DNA of 63,389 bases from a virus. A model generated the notes under the pieces. That model saw only the letters and a program-made list of their open reading frames with translations, had not been told where the DNA came from and did not search any database. The DNA is taken from the IMG/VR virus record IMGVR_UViG_3300045921_000040, positions 1 to 63,389 of that record; one strand, 5' to 3'. This document shows, one piece after another, positions 40,502 through 47,354 of the stretch. Position 1 is the first letter of the stretch. Every line of letters begins with the position of its first letter. A program made the position numbers and the translations under genes.

Positions 40502-40792
40502 ATGACGTCGCGCTGGGATTACATCAAACCGGGCGGCCCTAGCCAGGCAGATTTGGACTATGCGCAGTCGCTGATCGACGCGACTGGCGTCGATTTTTCA
40601 AGCGACAGCGAGCCGCATATCGTCGCGACGATAGCAAGGATTGTCGAGGCCGACATCCGCACCCTGCTTGAGCGATATGCCACCGAGGTCGAGCAGTATC
40701 ATGCCGTCGGGCCGGGCTATGTGCGCTTCGCTGCCGATTTGATCGAGCAAGGTGAGCACCGCCAGCCTGCTGGGCCGCAGGAAGGAGACTGA
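40502..40792 (+). CDS. Hypothetical protein, 96 residues
   Basis: ATG 40502 (MTSRWDYIKPGGPSQADLDY). Helical, acidic, with IVATIARIVEADIRTLLERY. Ends QPAGPQEGD, the same C-terminal EGD-TGA junction as the 52-residue gene at 39624. It shows mosaic exchange at gene borders. Function unknown. Confidence 0.68.
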   Translation: MTSRWDYIKPGGPSQADLDYAQSLIDATGVDFSSDSEPHIVATIARIVEADIRTLLERYATEVEQYHAVGPGYVRFAADLIEQGEHRQPAGPQEGD

Positions 40793-40794
40793 CA

Positions 40795-40962
40795 ATGCAA
40801 CCGATTGAACTTTCCGATGACGGCCTGCGCGTGACGCGCACCGGCAACGTGCATGGCTACCTCATGGTGTGCCTGCACAATCCCGCCCTCATTGCCGAGG
40901 CTATCGCCGCCAAGGCTGTCCGCCGCATGATCCGGCAAGCTAACGAGCGGGTGTTTTCATGA
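40795..40962 (+). CDS. Small protein sharing the MQPIEL start, 55 residues
   Basis: Read directly: ATG 40795, TGA 40960-40962. MQPIELSDDGLRVTRTG is nearly the same as in the protein at 40177; the rest differs. The upstream leader AGGAGACTGACA is shared too. This suggests recombination using a common 5' segment. Function unknown. Confidence 0.65.
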   Translation: MQPIELSDDGLRVTRTGNVHGYLMVCLHNPALIAEAIAAKAVRRMIRQANERVFS

Positions 40963-40973
40963 AAGGAGAAACT

Positions 40974-41213
40974 ATGACTGATATTCCAGAAATCGCCGCC
41001 AAGTTGACCAAGGCACAGCGTCAAGCGCTTCCTTTGTTTGAGGAAAACGTTCGGTATGGCCCGTGTTTTCCTCCAAACACCTCTTGGGTCAAAACGCATC
41101 TGTATAAGTTGGGCCTGTTAGAGCGGAACCCATATGGTGCAGTTTTCGAGTTCCGGCTCACGCCACTTGGCGTTGTCGTCCGCGACCACATCAAAGGGGA
41201 AACCACGTCATGA
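40974..41213 (+). CDS. Hypothetical protein, 79 residues
   Basis: The ATG at 40974 is preferred over 40959 because AAAGGAG lies six to nine bases before it. Contains AKLTKAQRQALPLFEENVRY and LLERNPYGAVFEFRLTPLGV, compatible with a small winged-helix-like fold (inference). ATGA overlap with the next gene. Confidence 0.7.
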   Translation: MTDIPEIAAKLTKAQRQALPLFEENVRYGPCFPPNTSWVKTHLYKLGLLERNPYGAVFEFRLTPLGVVVRDHIKGETTS

Positions 41214-41476
41214 CTGACACCCCCATACAGATAGACAAGGGGATACCCATCCCGCCTAGACGGCGGTTAACCCCTGTAGGTGCCGAGCAGCTTGCAGCGC
41301 TGGAGGTGGGAGATAGCTTTGCTATACCTATCCCACCTGAATATGCAACTAAACCTACGGTTTGGGCGGGTATAAACAGGCTGCGAAATTCAGTTTACCA
41401 CTACCAAAAGCGTTTCGGACGAAAGTTCACCGTCCGGTGCTTGGAGAGCGAAGTTCGAGTTTGGAGGATTAGCTGA
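41210..41476 (+). CDS. Hypothetical protein, 88 residues
   Basis: ATG 41210. Pro-rich start (GIPIPPRRRLTPVGAEQLAA) then a region like SFAIPIPPEYATKPTVWAGI and basic YQKRFGRKFTVRCLESEVRV. This resembles small phage DNA-binding accessory proteins. Not assigned. Its stop overlaps the next ATG (TGATG). Confidence 0.68.
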   Translation: MTDTPIQIDKGIPIPPRRRLTPVGAEQLAALEVGDSFAIPIPPEYATKPTVWAGINRLRNSVYHYQKRFGRKFTVRCLESEVRVWRIS

Positions 41477-41685
41477 TGAACAGGATTGCTATTGCCGTAA
41501 CCCTTATCGGGCTTGGTCTGACCCTTCTCGTACAGACTGTGCCAACCGCTGCACAGCAGCGTGAGTATTACCTCGTAGCGCAGTGGGTTGGCGACTACGG
41601 TCAGCGGTTTTGCAGGTATAGTAACGGCACTGTGCTGAATGTCGGTGTGAATGTGTGCCCGCTCAGCATCAAGGCTTGGATGTGA
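41476..41685 (+). CDS. Small secreted protein, 69 residues
   Basis: An N-terminal signal peptide is apparent: MNRIAIAVTLIGLGLTLLVQ then a likely cut after TAA in VPTAAQQ. The mature part has two Cys (about residues 46 and 61) that could form a disulphide in the periplasm. An early periplasmic phage protein suggests superinfection exclusion or envelope modification (inference). The stop codon overlaps the polymerase ATG. Confidence 0.72.
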   Translation: MNRIAIAVTLIGLGLTLLVQTVPTAAQQREYYLVAQWVGDYGQRFCRYSNGTVLNVGVNVCPLSIKAWM

Positions 41686-42977
41686 TGACAAACCTTATCG
41701 TTTGCGATGCAGAGACCTTTTACGACCGCACGTTCAGTTTATCCAAGCTTACTACGGAAGAATATATCCGCCACGAGCTTTTTGAGACCATCGGTTGGGC
41801 AGTGAAGGTCAATGACGAGCCTGCACAGTGGTTCTCAGGGCCGAAGCGTGAAGTCAAGCAGTGGCTAGACCAGTTCCCGTGGGGTGACAGCATCGCTGTG
41901 GCGCACAATGCCGCATTCGATATGGCTATCCTTAACTGGCACTTCGATATCCGTCCCAAGAGGATTGCAGATACCCTCTCCATGCTGCGAGCCATTGACG
42001 GGCCGGATGCAGGTAACAGCCTAGCTAAAGCTGCAGAACGCTATGGGGTGGGAAAGAAGGGCGACGAGGTCGTCAATGCGCTTGGCAAGAGGCGGCTGGA
42101 TTTCACCCCACAAGAGCTTGCTCGGTATGGTGAGTATTGCATCAACGACGTCGAGCTTACCTACAAGCTCTTTGAACATATAGCTCCGCTACTGCCCGCC
42201 AGCGAGCTTCGCCTAATTGACCTTACCATACGTATGTTTACGGAGCCCACTTTGGAGCTGGATAGGGACGTATTGGAAGAGCACCTGACCGAGGTTAGGG
42301 AGAAGAAGCAGAAGCTCATGGATGCGATCACCGCAGATAAGAGCGTGCTCATGTCCAACCCGAAGCTGGCCGAGCTCCTTATGAGCCTCAAGGTGGCGCC
42401 GCCGACAAAGGTTAGCCCAAGAACCGGGAAGACCACATGGGCTTTTGGTAAGACTGATGAGGCGTTTAAAGAGTTGTTGGACCACCCTGACCCTCGGGTG
42501 CAGACTATTGTCGCTGCTCGCATTGGAGTGAAATCGACTCTTCAAGAAACCCGCACGGAACGGTTTATTTCCATCGCCAATCGTGGGACGCTCCCTGTTC
42601 CTTTGCGCTACTATGCTGCACACACAGGGCGCTTTGGGGGTTGCTTAGTTGACGATACCCAGGTTACGGTGTATGACCCATTCTGGGGCGTTTGCAACAA
42701 ACGCATTGTTGATGTGCTGCTAGACGACCTTGTGTGGGACGGAGAAGAGTTCGTTTCGCACGATGGTGTAGTTTTTAGCGGGTTTGCAGAAGTCATTGAG
42801 TGGGATGGCGTAAAAGGGACCGAAGACCATGTCGTATTCACGGACGCCGGAGAGATGTCGCTACGAGAGGCAATGCAGGGAAATCACCGCATCAAAACTG
42901 GTGGCGACATTTCCGAAGACGCTGTGGACGCCGCTAGAAAGTTGCTACGTAACTACAAAAACCAAGATAAAGTGTAA
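41685..42977 (+). CDS. DNA polymerase I (PolA), N-extein with N-part of intein 1, 430 residues
   Basis: ATG 41685. The 3'-5' exonuclease domain shows CDAETFYD (Exo I), HNAAFDMAILNW (Exo II) and YCINDVELTYKL (Exo III). The thumb follows, then YYAAHTGRFGG, just before motif A. After that Gly, Cys at 42642 starts an intein: CLVDDTQVTV (block A) and KGTEDHVVFT (block B), 111 residues to the TAA at 42977. The rest of the polymerase is encoded separately from 43580. Frame differs from the following HNH and C-terminal reading frames. Confidence 0.9.
   Translation: MTNLIVCDAETFYDRTFSLSKLTTEEYIRHELFETIGWAVKVNDEPAQWFSGPKREVKQWLDQFPWGDSIAVAHNAAFDMAILNWHFDIRPKRIADTLSMLRAIDGPDAGNSLAKAAERYGVGKKGDEVVNALGKRRLDFTPQELARYGEYCINDVELTYKLFEHIAPLLPASELRLIDLTIRMFTEPTLELDRDVLEEHLTEVREKKQKLMDAITADKSVLMSNPKLAELLMSLKVAPPTKVSPRTGKTTWAFGKTDEAFKELLDHPDPRVQTIVAARIGVKSTLQETRTERFISIANRGTLPVPLRYYAAHTGRFGGCLVDDTQVTVYDPFWGVCNKRIVDVLLDDLVWDGEEFVSHDGVVFSGFAEVIEWDGVKGTEDHVVFTDAGEMSLREAMQGNHRIKTGGDISEDAVDAARKLLRNYKNQDKV
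42642..42974 (+). other. Intein 1, N-terminal splicing part
   Basis: Begins with nucleophile Cys after FGG and has typical N-terminal motifs (CLVDDTQVTV, GTEDHVVFTDAGE). It ends at a stop right where an HNH zinc finger begins in another frame. Length (111 residues) is like that of natural split-intein N parts. Its partner is at 43580-43657. Confidence 0.85.
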
Positions 42978-43599
42978 ATGTCAATGCGGCGCAGAGAAAG
43001 AGATTAGGGTAAAAGATATACTTAGCGGAAGAAGTAAGTCGTGCCGGTCTTGTGCGTTTCGCCTAAGAGCCGCAAAAATGCCTAAGGCCGAAAGGGTAGC
43101 TAGAGCTAAAAAAGCTTCTACCGCCGCCGCTGCAGCGCTTGCTGCTAGGATGGTCAATCACCCATATAGGTTGAAGTATGGCGATGCGTACGATTATTTG
43201 CTGGAATTAGCTTCCAGCGCAAAGAGCAGATGCTGTAACCCTAACCATAACGCATATGTTAATTATGGGGCACGGGGTGTAACTTTTGGGTTCCCATCTG
43301 TAAGCGCTTTCGCCGAATGGGTATTGGATAATATAGGCCCAAAGTCGGATGCTTCGTACTCTATAGATCGTATAGACAACAACAGAGGCTACGAGCCCGG
43401 TAATCTACGGTGGGCAACTCGTCTTGAGCAAGCGCGCAACAGAAGGGCTTACAAAAGAACCAAAAATGGAGAACGTATACGTTATCTAAAAGACCTACGG
43501 CCAGACTTAACATACGAAACAATCCGCATATGGATTGCTAAGGGCATGGACGACGAAGAAATACTTGGGAGAAAAAAGTATGCTCGTTCCAGTATATGA
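42829..43599 (+). CDS. HNH homing endonuclease inside intein 1, 256 residues (start uncertain)
   Basis: The recognisable part starts near 42955: zinc finger KCKCQCGAEKEIRVKDILSG with a second CxxC (SCRSC). The HNH core YSIDRIDNNRGYEPGNLRWA lies near residue 180. No good start is near the finger; ATG 42829 lies within the intein coding region, and its first 45 codons are probably out-of-frame noise. It ends with TGA at 43597 inside the C-part gene. One base fewer in the A5 run at 42957 would fuse it to the N-intein; one fewer in the A6 run at 43572 would fuse it to the C-intein. Confidence 0.75.
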   Translation: MSYSRTPERCRYERQCREITASKLVATFPKTLWTPLESCYVTTKTKIKCKCQCGAEKEIRVKDILSGRSKSCRSCAFRLRAAKMPKAERVARAKKASTAAAAALAARMVNHPYRLKYGDAYDYLLELASSAKSRCCNPNHNAYVNYGARGVTFGFPSVSAFAEWVLDNIGPKSDASYSIDRIDNNRGYEPGNLRWATRLEQARNRRAYKRTKNGERIRYLKDLRPDLTYETIRIWIAKGMDDEEILGRKKYARSSI

Positions 43600-43657
43600 C
43601 ATTAGGAATTGTGGGCCTAGACGTAGGTTTGTGGCCAATGGAAAGTTAGTACACAAT
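43580..43657 (+). other. Intein 1, C-terminal splicing part
   Basis: Block F/G motifs VYDIRNCG ... RFVANGKLVHN, final Asn at 43655-43657, +1 residue Ser (TCA) resuming polymerase at SESINLQNLPR. 26 residues is short for a split C-intein (usually 35 or more). Confidence 0.82.
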
Positions 43658-45352
43658 TCAGAGTCCATTAACCTTCAAAACCTTCCTCGCAAAAGTCCGT
43701 TAAGGAAAGCCATCAAGGCCCCGGAAGGCTACGTAATTATTGACTGTGACTCCTCGCAGATTGAAGCGCGCACCCTTGCGTGGCTGGCTGAACAGAATGA
43801 CCTTGTTGAAGCCTTTGGTCGTGGAGATGACGTTTACAAGATTATGGCTTCGGCCATATACGACGTGCCAGTCGAGGAAGTAACCGCTGAACAACGGTTT
43901 GTAGGAAAAACAACAATTCTTGGTTGTCTTGCCGAGGGAACTTTGGTATTAACCGATAGAGGTTGGGTAGCAATTGAACACGTTACCCTCGATGACCGTC
44001 TTTGGGATGGGGAAGAGTGGGTATGCCATCAAGGATTAGTGAAGAAAGGCATCAAAGAAACATTGAATCTTTGCGGGCTTTGGTTGACGCCAGATCACAA
44101 AATATTGTGCGGGACGCAGTGGTTGGAGGCGCAATCAGTGGTGCAAGACAGCGCTACCCTCTCCCTAGCATTGGACACCGGAGCGGTAACTTGGTTGTCA
44201 CCGGATATGTTAAAGGGCCACGTGGAGGTGTGGCCTCGCTTATCGTGCAGTGCGATTGCGGACGCCCTGAGTACACCGTTGACCGCCACAACTTTAAGGA
44301 CTTCAAAAGCACACGTTGCCCCCTCTGCGGCAGGCGGGAAGGCCACCGCAAGCGGTATTGGAATTACATCTCTGCACTCCCCGACGAGCAGCACAGGGTG
44401 CGACTCCTTAACCGGCTTTCCGCCGCAATCAATCGGTGTCACGTCCCCAGTAGCAGGGCGTACGCCGACTACGGGGGTAGAGGTATTACTGTACACAAAC
44501 AGTGGTGAGAAGACCGGGCGGCTTTCCTCAGGTACGTCCAGACGGTGCCCGGATGGGATGACCCAAACCTCGAAATGGACCGCGAGGACAACGACCGAGG
44601 ATACGAACCCGGCAACATCAGGTTTGTCACACGCGCCGTCAACCATGCAAATAAGAGAAAAGTTAAAATCCTTCAGACGGAACTTGATGACCTACGACAT
44701 CGCCTACGCAGGGCCGAGGAACAGATACACAGTTGCGACAAATGCCGGGCCAATTATCGTACATAATTGCGGTTATGGCATGGGGGCGGAAAGGTTCCAG
44801 ACACAACTGAAAGCCTTTGGTGTAAACCTTTCATTAGAAGAATGCCGCCACATTATTCGTACATACCGGCAAACCTATCCACAAATTGTCAAGCTATGGT
44901 CTAACGCTGACCGCGCATTAGATGCTCTGCGCTCACAACGCACTTGTGAGCTTGGGCGTGAAGGGGTGCTACAATTAGACCTGTTCGGTATAAAGCTACC
45001 CAACGGTATGTACCTACGCTATAACAACTTGCGTGTTGACAATGACGGCGAACTTGTTTATGATACAAAGCAAGGGAAGAGCGTTGTACCTACGAAAATA
45101 TACGGGGGGAAATCTGTTGAGAATATTACCCAAGCCTTAGCCCGCATAATCATAGCCGAGCAAATGCTGATGATATCGCGCAGGCTGCGCGTGGTTCTGA
45201 CTGTGCACGACAGCGTTGTAGCTTTGGCTCCTGAGGAGCAAGCTGGAGAGGCTAGGGCATTTGTAGAGCAGTGTATGCGAACACGCCCAAAGTGGGCACC
45301 AGGGTTGCCGTTGGGTTGCGAAAGTAAGGTGGGAGTGTGCTATGGAGGATAA
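43580..45352 (+). CDS. PolA C-part: C-intein 1, polymerase palm/fingers, intein 2, 590 residues
   Basis: ATG 43580 with GGGAG upstream. The first 26 residues are a C-intein (VPVYDIRNCG, FVANGKLVHN) ending before Ser. Then polymerase motif A IIDCDSSQIEAR and the O-helix start QRFVGKTTILG, split by intein 2 (43925-44767), then CGYGMGAERFQTQL and motif C VLTVHDSVV. Together with the N-part this is a full PolA-family phage replicase. A working enzyme requires trans-splicing of intein 1 (or frameshifting) and cis-splicing of intein 2. Confidence 0.87.
   Translation: MLVPVYDIRNCGPRRRFVANGKLVHNSESINLQNLPRKSPLRKAIKAPEGYVIIDCDSSQIEARTLAWLAEQNDLVEAFGRGDDVYKIMASAIYDVPVEEVTAEQRFVGKTTILGCLAEGTLVLTDRGWVAIEHVTLDDRLWDGEEWVCHQGLVKKGIKETLNLCGLWLTPDHKILCGTQWLEAQSVVQDSATLSLALDTGAVTWLSPDMLKGHVEVWPRLSCSAIADALSTPLTATTLRTSKAHVAPSAAGGKATASGIGITSLHSPTSSTGCDSLTGFPPQSIGVTSPVAGRTPTTGVEVLLYTNSGEKTGRLSSGTSRRCPDGMTQTSKWTARTTTEDTNPATSGLSHAPSTMQIREKLKSFRRNLMTYDIAYAGPRNRYTVATNAGPIIVHNCGYGMGAERFQTQLKAFGVNLSLEECRHIIRTYRQTYPQIVKLWSNADRALDALRSQRTCELGREGVLQLDLFGIKLPNGMYLRYNNLRVDNDGELVYDTKQGKSVVPTKIYGGKSVENITQALARIIIAEQMLMISRRLRVVLTVHDSVVALAPEEQAGEARAFVEQCMRTRPKWAPGLPLGCESKVGVCYGG
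43925..44767 (+). other. Intein 2, in polymerase motif B
   Basis: 281 residues in frame with the polymerase. It starts at Cys (CLAEGTLVLTDRGWVAIEHV), block B LWLTPDHKIL, and ends TYDIAYAGPRNRYT and IIVHN before Cys of CGYGMG. Extein junction ILG/CGYGMG is the conserved O-helix site. Residues about 75-245 are Ser/Thr/Ala-rich, low complexity, and read as an out-of-frame image of the HNH gene at 44023. Confidence 0.88.
44023..44766 (+). pseudogene. HNH endonuclease overprinted in intein 2, one internal TGA
   Basis: In the frame offset from the intein, ATG 44023 (MPSRISEERHQRNIESLRAL, GGAAGAG upstream) opens a protein with zinc finger VQCDCGRPEYT ... CPLCGR, HNH start YADYGGRGITVHKQW, then TGA at 44506-44508. 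The same frame continues EDRAAFLRYVQTVPGW and LEMDREDNDRGYEPGNIRFV to a stop at 44764. The core matches the intein-1 HNH. The TGA splits the active domain, so it is either decaying, read through, or a base error. The intein frame stays open across all of it. Confidence 0.8.
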
Positions 45353-45746
45353 TGAACTACACCCGTTGGTGACATTGCTTCTCAAACGGATGGATAGCCA
45401 TCCAGAGGAATTCCAAGTCTCTCGCCCCCGTTGGGATTACGCTATTAATGCAATCAAACAAAACGGTAGCGAAGCCGATATAGACGCACTCGACACAAAA
45501 TTACGCCTTGTACGTCTTAACGCCGCGCATGAGTGGGCGCTTGACGAGCTTCTCAATGGTGAGGAGCGCCGTAAGGAGCAAGCCAAAGAACGAGAACAAA
45601 AAGTGATCCGTCAGGCGGCTTCGCTTATACAAAACATCGAGCCGCGAATAGTTGCTAGCGAGACTGGGACCGCCCTTTTGGGGGACATCGCGCTTGCCTC
45701 ACCTCAAGCGGCTGCAAACATTTTAGGTAAGTTGTGGAAGGAGTAA
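45342..45746 (+). CDS. Hypothetical protein, 134 residues
   Basis: ATG 45342 overlaps the polymerase end by 11 bases. Helical and charged: HPLVTLLLKRMDSHPEEFQV, then ERRKEQAKEREQKVIRQAAS. No family recognised; linked to replication genes by coupling. Confidence 0.72.
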   Translation: MEDNELHPLVTLLLKRMDSHPEEFQVSRPRWDYAINAIKQNGSEADIDALDTKLRLVRLNAAHEWALDELLNGEERRKEQAKEREQKVIRQAASLIQNIEPRIVASETGTALLGDIALASPQAAANILGKLWKE

Positions 45747-45751
45747 TGAAA

Positions 45752-46210
45752 ATGCCTAAGACCAAGAATACCACCCGTGACGCTATTCTGAAGTATCTGA
45801 GCAAGAACCCCGATGCTACCAACAAGCAGGTTGCCGAGAAACTGGGGTGCACTGTCAGCTATGTGTCGATGCTCCGCAAGCAGATGGGGGGAGCCACGCA
45901 GGGAGAAAAGAAGGTTCAGGAAGCTCCAAAGCTCGACGTGGACGCTCTTCTCGATGAGCGCGGTTTGCGCTATGGTGCGTTCAGCACCCATGCCGAGCTT
46001 ACGCAACGCCTGAAGCAGCTAACTAACAAATTTCTGCACAATAATGGCAAGGAGCTCGACTTTGACCAGCAGGAGGCTCTGGACATGATTTTCCATAAGG
46101 TCGGACGCATCGTTAACGGTGACCCTGATTACGTAGACAGCTGGGCAGATATCGCGGGTTATGCTACTCTCGTCGCAGACCGTCTGAAAGGGGTACGCCA
46201 CAGCGCCTAG
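45752..46210 (+). CDS. HTH + DUF6378-like protein, 152 residues
   Basis: The ATG at 45752 fits the AAGGAG eight bases upstream better than 45746. N-terminal helix-turn-helix (DATNKQVAEKLGCTVSYVSM, about residues 23-42). C-terminal DUF6378 pattern: RGLRYGAFSTHAELTQRLK, EALDMIFHKVGRIVNGDPDY and DSWADIAGYATLVADRL. DUF6378 is common in phages, function unknown. The HTH fusion suggests DNA targeting. Confidence 0.85.
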   Translation: MPKTKNTTRDAILKYLSKNPDATNKQVAEKLGCTVSYVSMLRKQMGGATQGEKKVQEAPKLDVDALLDERGLRYGAFSTHAELTQRLKQLTNKFLHNNGKELDFDQQEALDMIFHKVGRIVNGDPDYVDSWADIAGYATLVADRLKGVRHSA

Positions 46211-46240
46211 TGGTCCCCCTGTAAAAGAAGGAGAGGTAGT

Positions 46241-46423
46241 ATGGTTGACGCATTTGTCCTCGTTGCAGCCCTCATCGCCGGAGCTGGGCTTGGCCTTATG
46301 CTAGGCCGATGGTATGGCTTCCTCGACGCGAAAAAGGACTTCGACGCCAAGGCCGAGAAGCTCAAGAAGGACACGTGTAAACCGCCGCGTGACGCACGTG
46401 GGAGGTTCGTGAAGAGAAGCTGA
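46241..46423 (+). CDS. Small membrane protein, 60 residues
   Basis: ATG 46241 with AAGGAGAGG upstream. N-terminal transmembrane helix (AFVLVAALIAGAGLGLMLGR) and a basic cytoplasmic tail ending RDARGRFVKRS. Function unknown. Confidence 0.7.
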   Translation: MVDAFVLVAALIAGAGLGLMLGRWYGFLDAKKDFDAKAEKLKKDTCKPPRDARGRFVKRS

Positions 46424-46425
46424 GA

Positions 46426-47088
46426 ATGACTCCGTGGAGCTACTCCTCGATAAAGACCTTCGAGCAATGCCCGAAGAAGTACTACCACCTTAGGGTAGCC
46501 AAGGATGTTGAGGATGAGCCGGGTGAGGCGGCGGAATATGGCACCGCCGTCCACCTCGCCGCCGAGGAGTTCATCCGTGATGGGAAACCCATCCCTGAGA
46601 AGTTCGCATTCATCCGCCCTGTAGTGGAGCAGCTGTCAGCACTGCCGGGGGAGAAGTATCCTGAGCTCAAACTGGGTATGCGTGAGGACGGCACACCCTG
46701 TGGTTTCTCCGACGAAGCTGTGTGGTGGAGGGGTATCGCTGACTTGCTGGTTATCGACGGTCAGCGCGCATGGTGCGTGGACTACAAGACGGGCAAAAGC
46801 GCTCGTTACGCTGATACCAAGCAGCTAGACCTGCTGGCTTCGGCTGTGTTCGCACATTACCCACAAGTGGATAAAGTCAAGTCCGCCTTGGTTTTCGTGG
46901 TTAGCGGCGAGCTTGTGACGAAGACCCACAGAGCTTCCGAGCGCAGCACCTATATGTCCGTGTTCGACGAGCAGTTGGACCAGTTGGAAGCAGCCATGGA
47001 CAGCGGCATATTCAATCCGAAGGCTAGTGGTTTGTGTTCATACTGCCCTGTGGTAGACTGCGCACATTGGAAACCTAGGAGGCGATAA
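46426..47088 (+). CDS. Cas4/RecB-like PD-(D/E)XK exonuclease, 220 residues
   Basis: WSYSSIKTFEQCPKKYYHLR at the N-terminus is the usual start of this family. A conserved His lies in GTAVHLAAEEFI. Catalytic GIADLLVID and AWCVDYKTGK give the Asp, Asp and Lys. C-terminal CSYCPVVDC together with the first Cys can hold a 4Fe-4S cluster, as in Cas4. Role in replication or recombination of phage DNA. Between DUF6378 and HNH-like genes, coupled at both ends. Confidence 0.9.
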   Translation: MTPWSYSSIKTFEQCPKKYYHLRVAKDVEDEPGEAAEYGTAVHLAAEEFIRDGKPIPEKFAFIRPVVEQLSALPGEKYPELKLGMREDGTPCGFSDEAVWWRGIADLLVIDGQRAWCVDYKTGKSARYADTKQLDLLASAVFAHYPQVDKVKSALVFVVSGELVTKTHRASERSTYMSVFDEQLDQLEAAMDSGIFNPKASGLCSYCPVVDCAHWKPRRR

Positions 47089-47336
47089 TGGCCAGAGACT
47101 ATCGGTCGGAGTACGCTAACTACCAAGGCAAGCCTGAGCAGAAGAAGAAGCGCGCCATGCGCAATGCGGCCCGTGCCAAGCTGATGCGTGAAGGCAAGGT
47201 TAAGAAGGGTGACGGAATGGACGTTGACCACGTGAAGCCACTCAGCAAGGGCGGCACTAACACTGATGGGTTGAGGGTAAAGCCCAAGTCCAAGAACCGG
47301 TCGTTCAAGCGCACAAGCAGTGGTGCTATGAAGTAA
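47088..47336 (+). CDS. Small HNH-like protein, 82 residues
   Basis: ATG 47088 (TAATG overlap). Basic N-terminus, then KGDGMDVDHVKPLSKGGTNT with DH followed by a KGG ... N pattern typical of HNH folds. The last part is NRSFKRTSS. The usual CxxC zinc knuckles are absent. Small proteins of this type are frequent in phages; nicking activity has not been established. Confidence 0.78.
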   Translation: MARDYRSEYANYQGKPEQKKKRAMRNAARAKLMREGKVKKGDGMDVDHVKPLSKGGTNTDGLRVKPKSKNRSFKRTSSGAMK

Positions 47337-47354
47337 GAGACCCGAGGGGCAAAC

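Noticed and set aside
43566-43582. Programmed -1 frameshift at A-AAA-AAG joining HNH and C-intein
   Set aside because: The heptamer is present in the HNH frame, but a -1 shift leads to the wrong frame. Reaching the C-intein needs +1 (or one A fewer).
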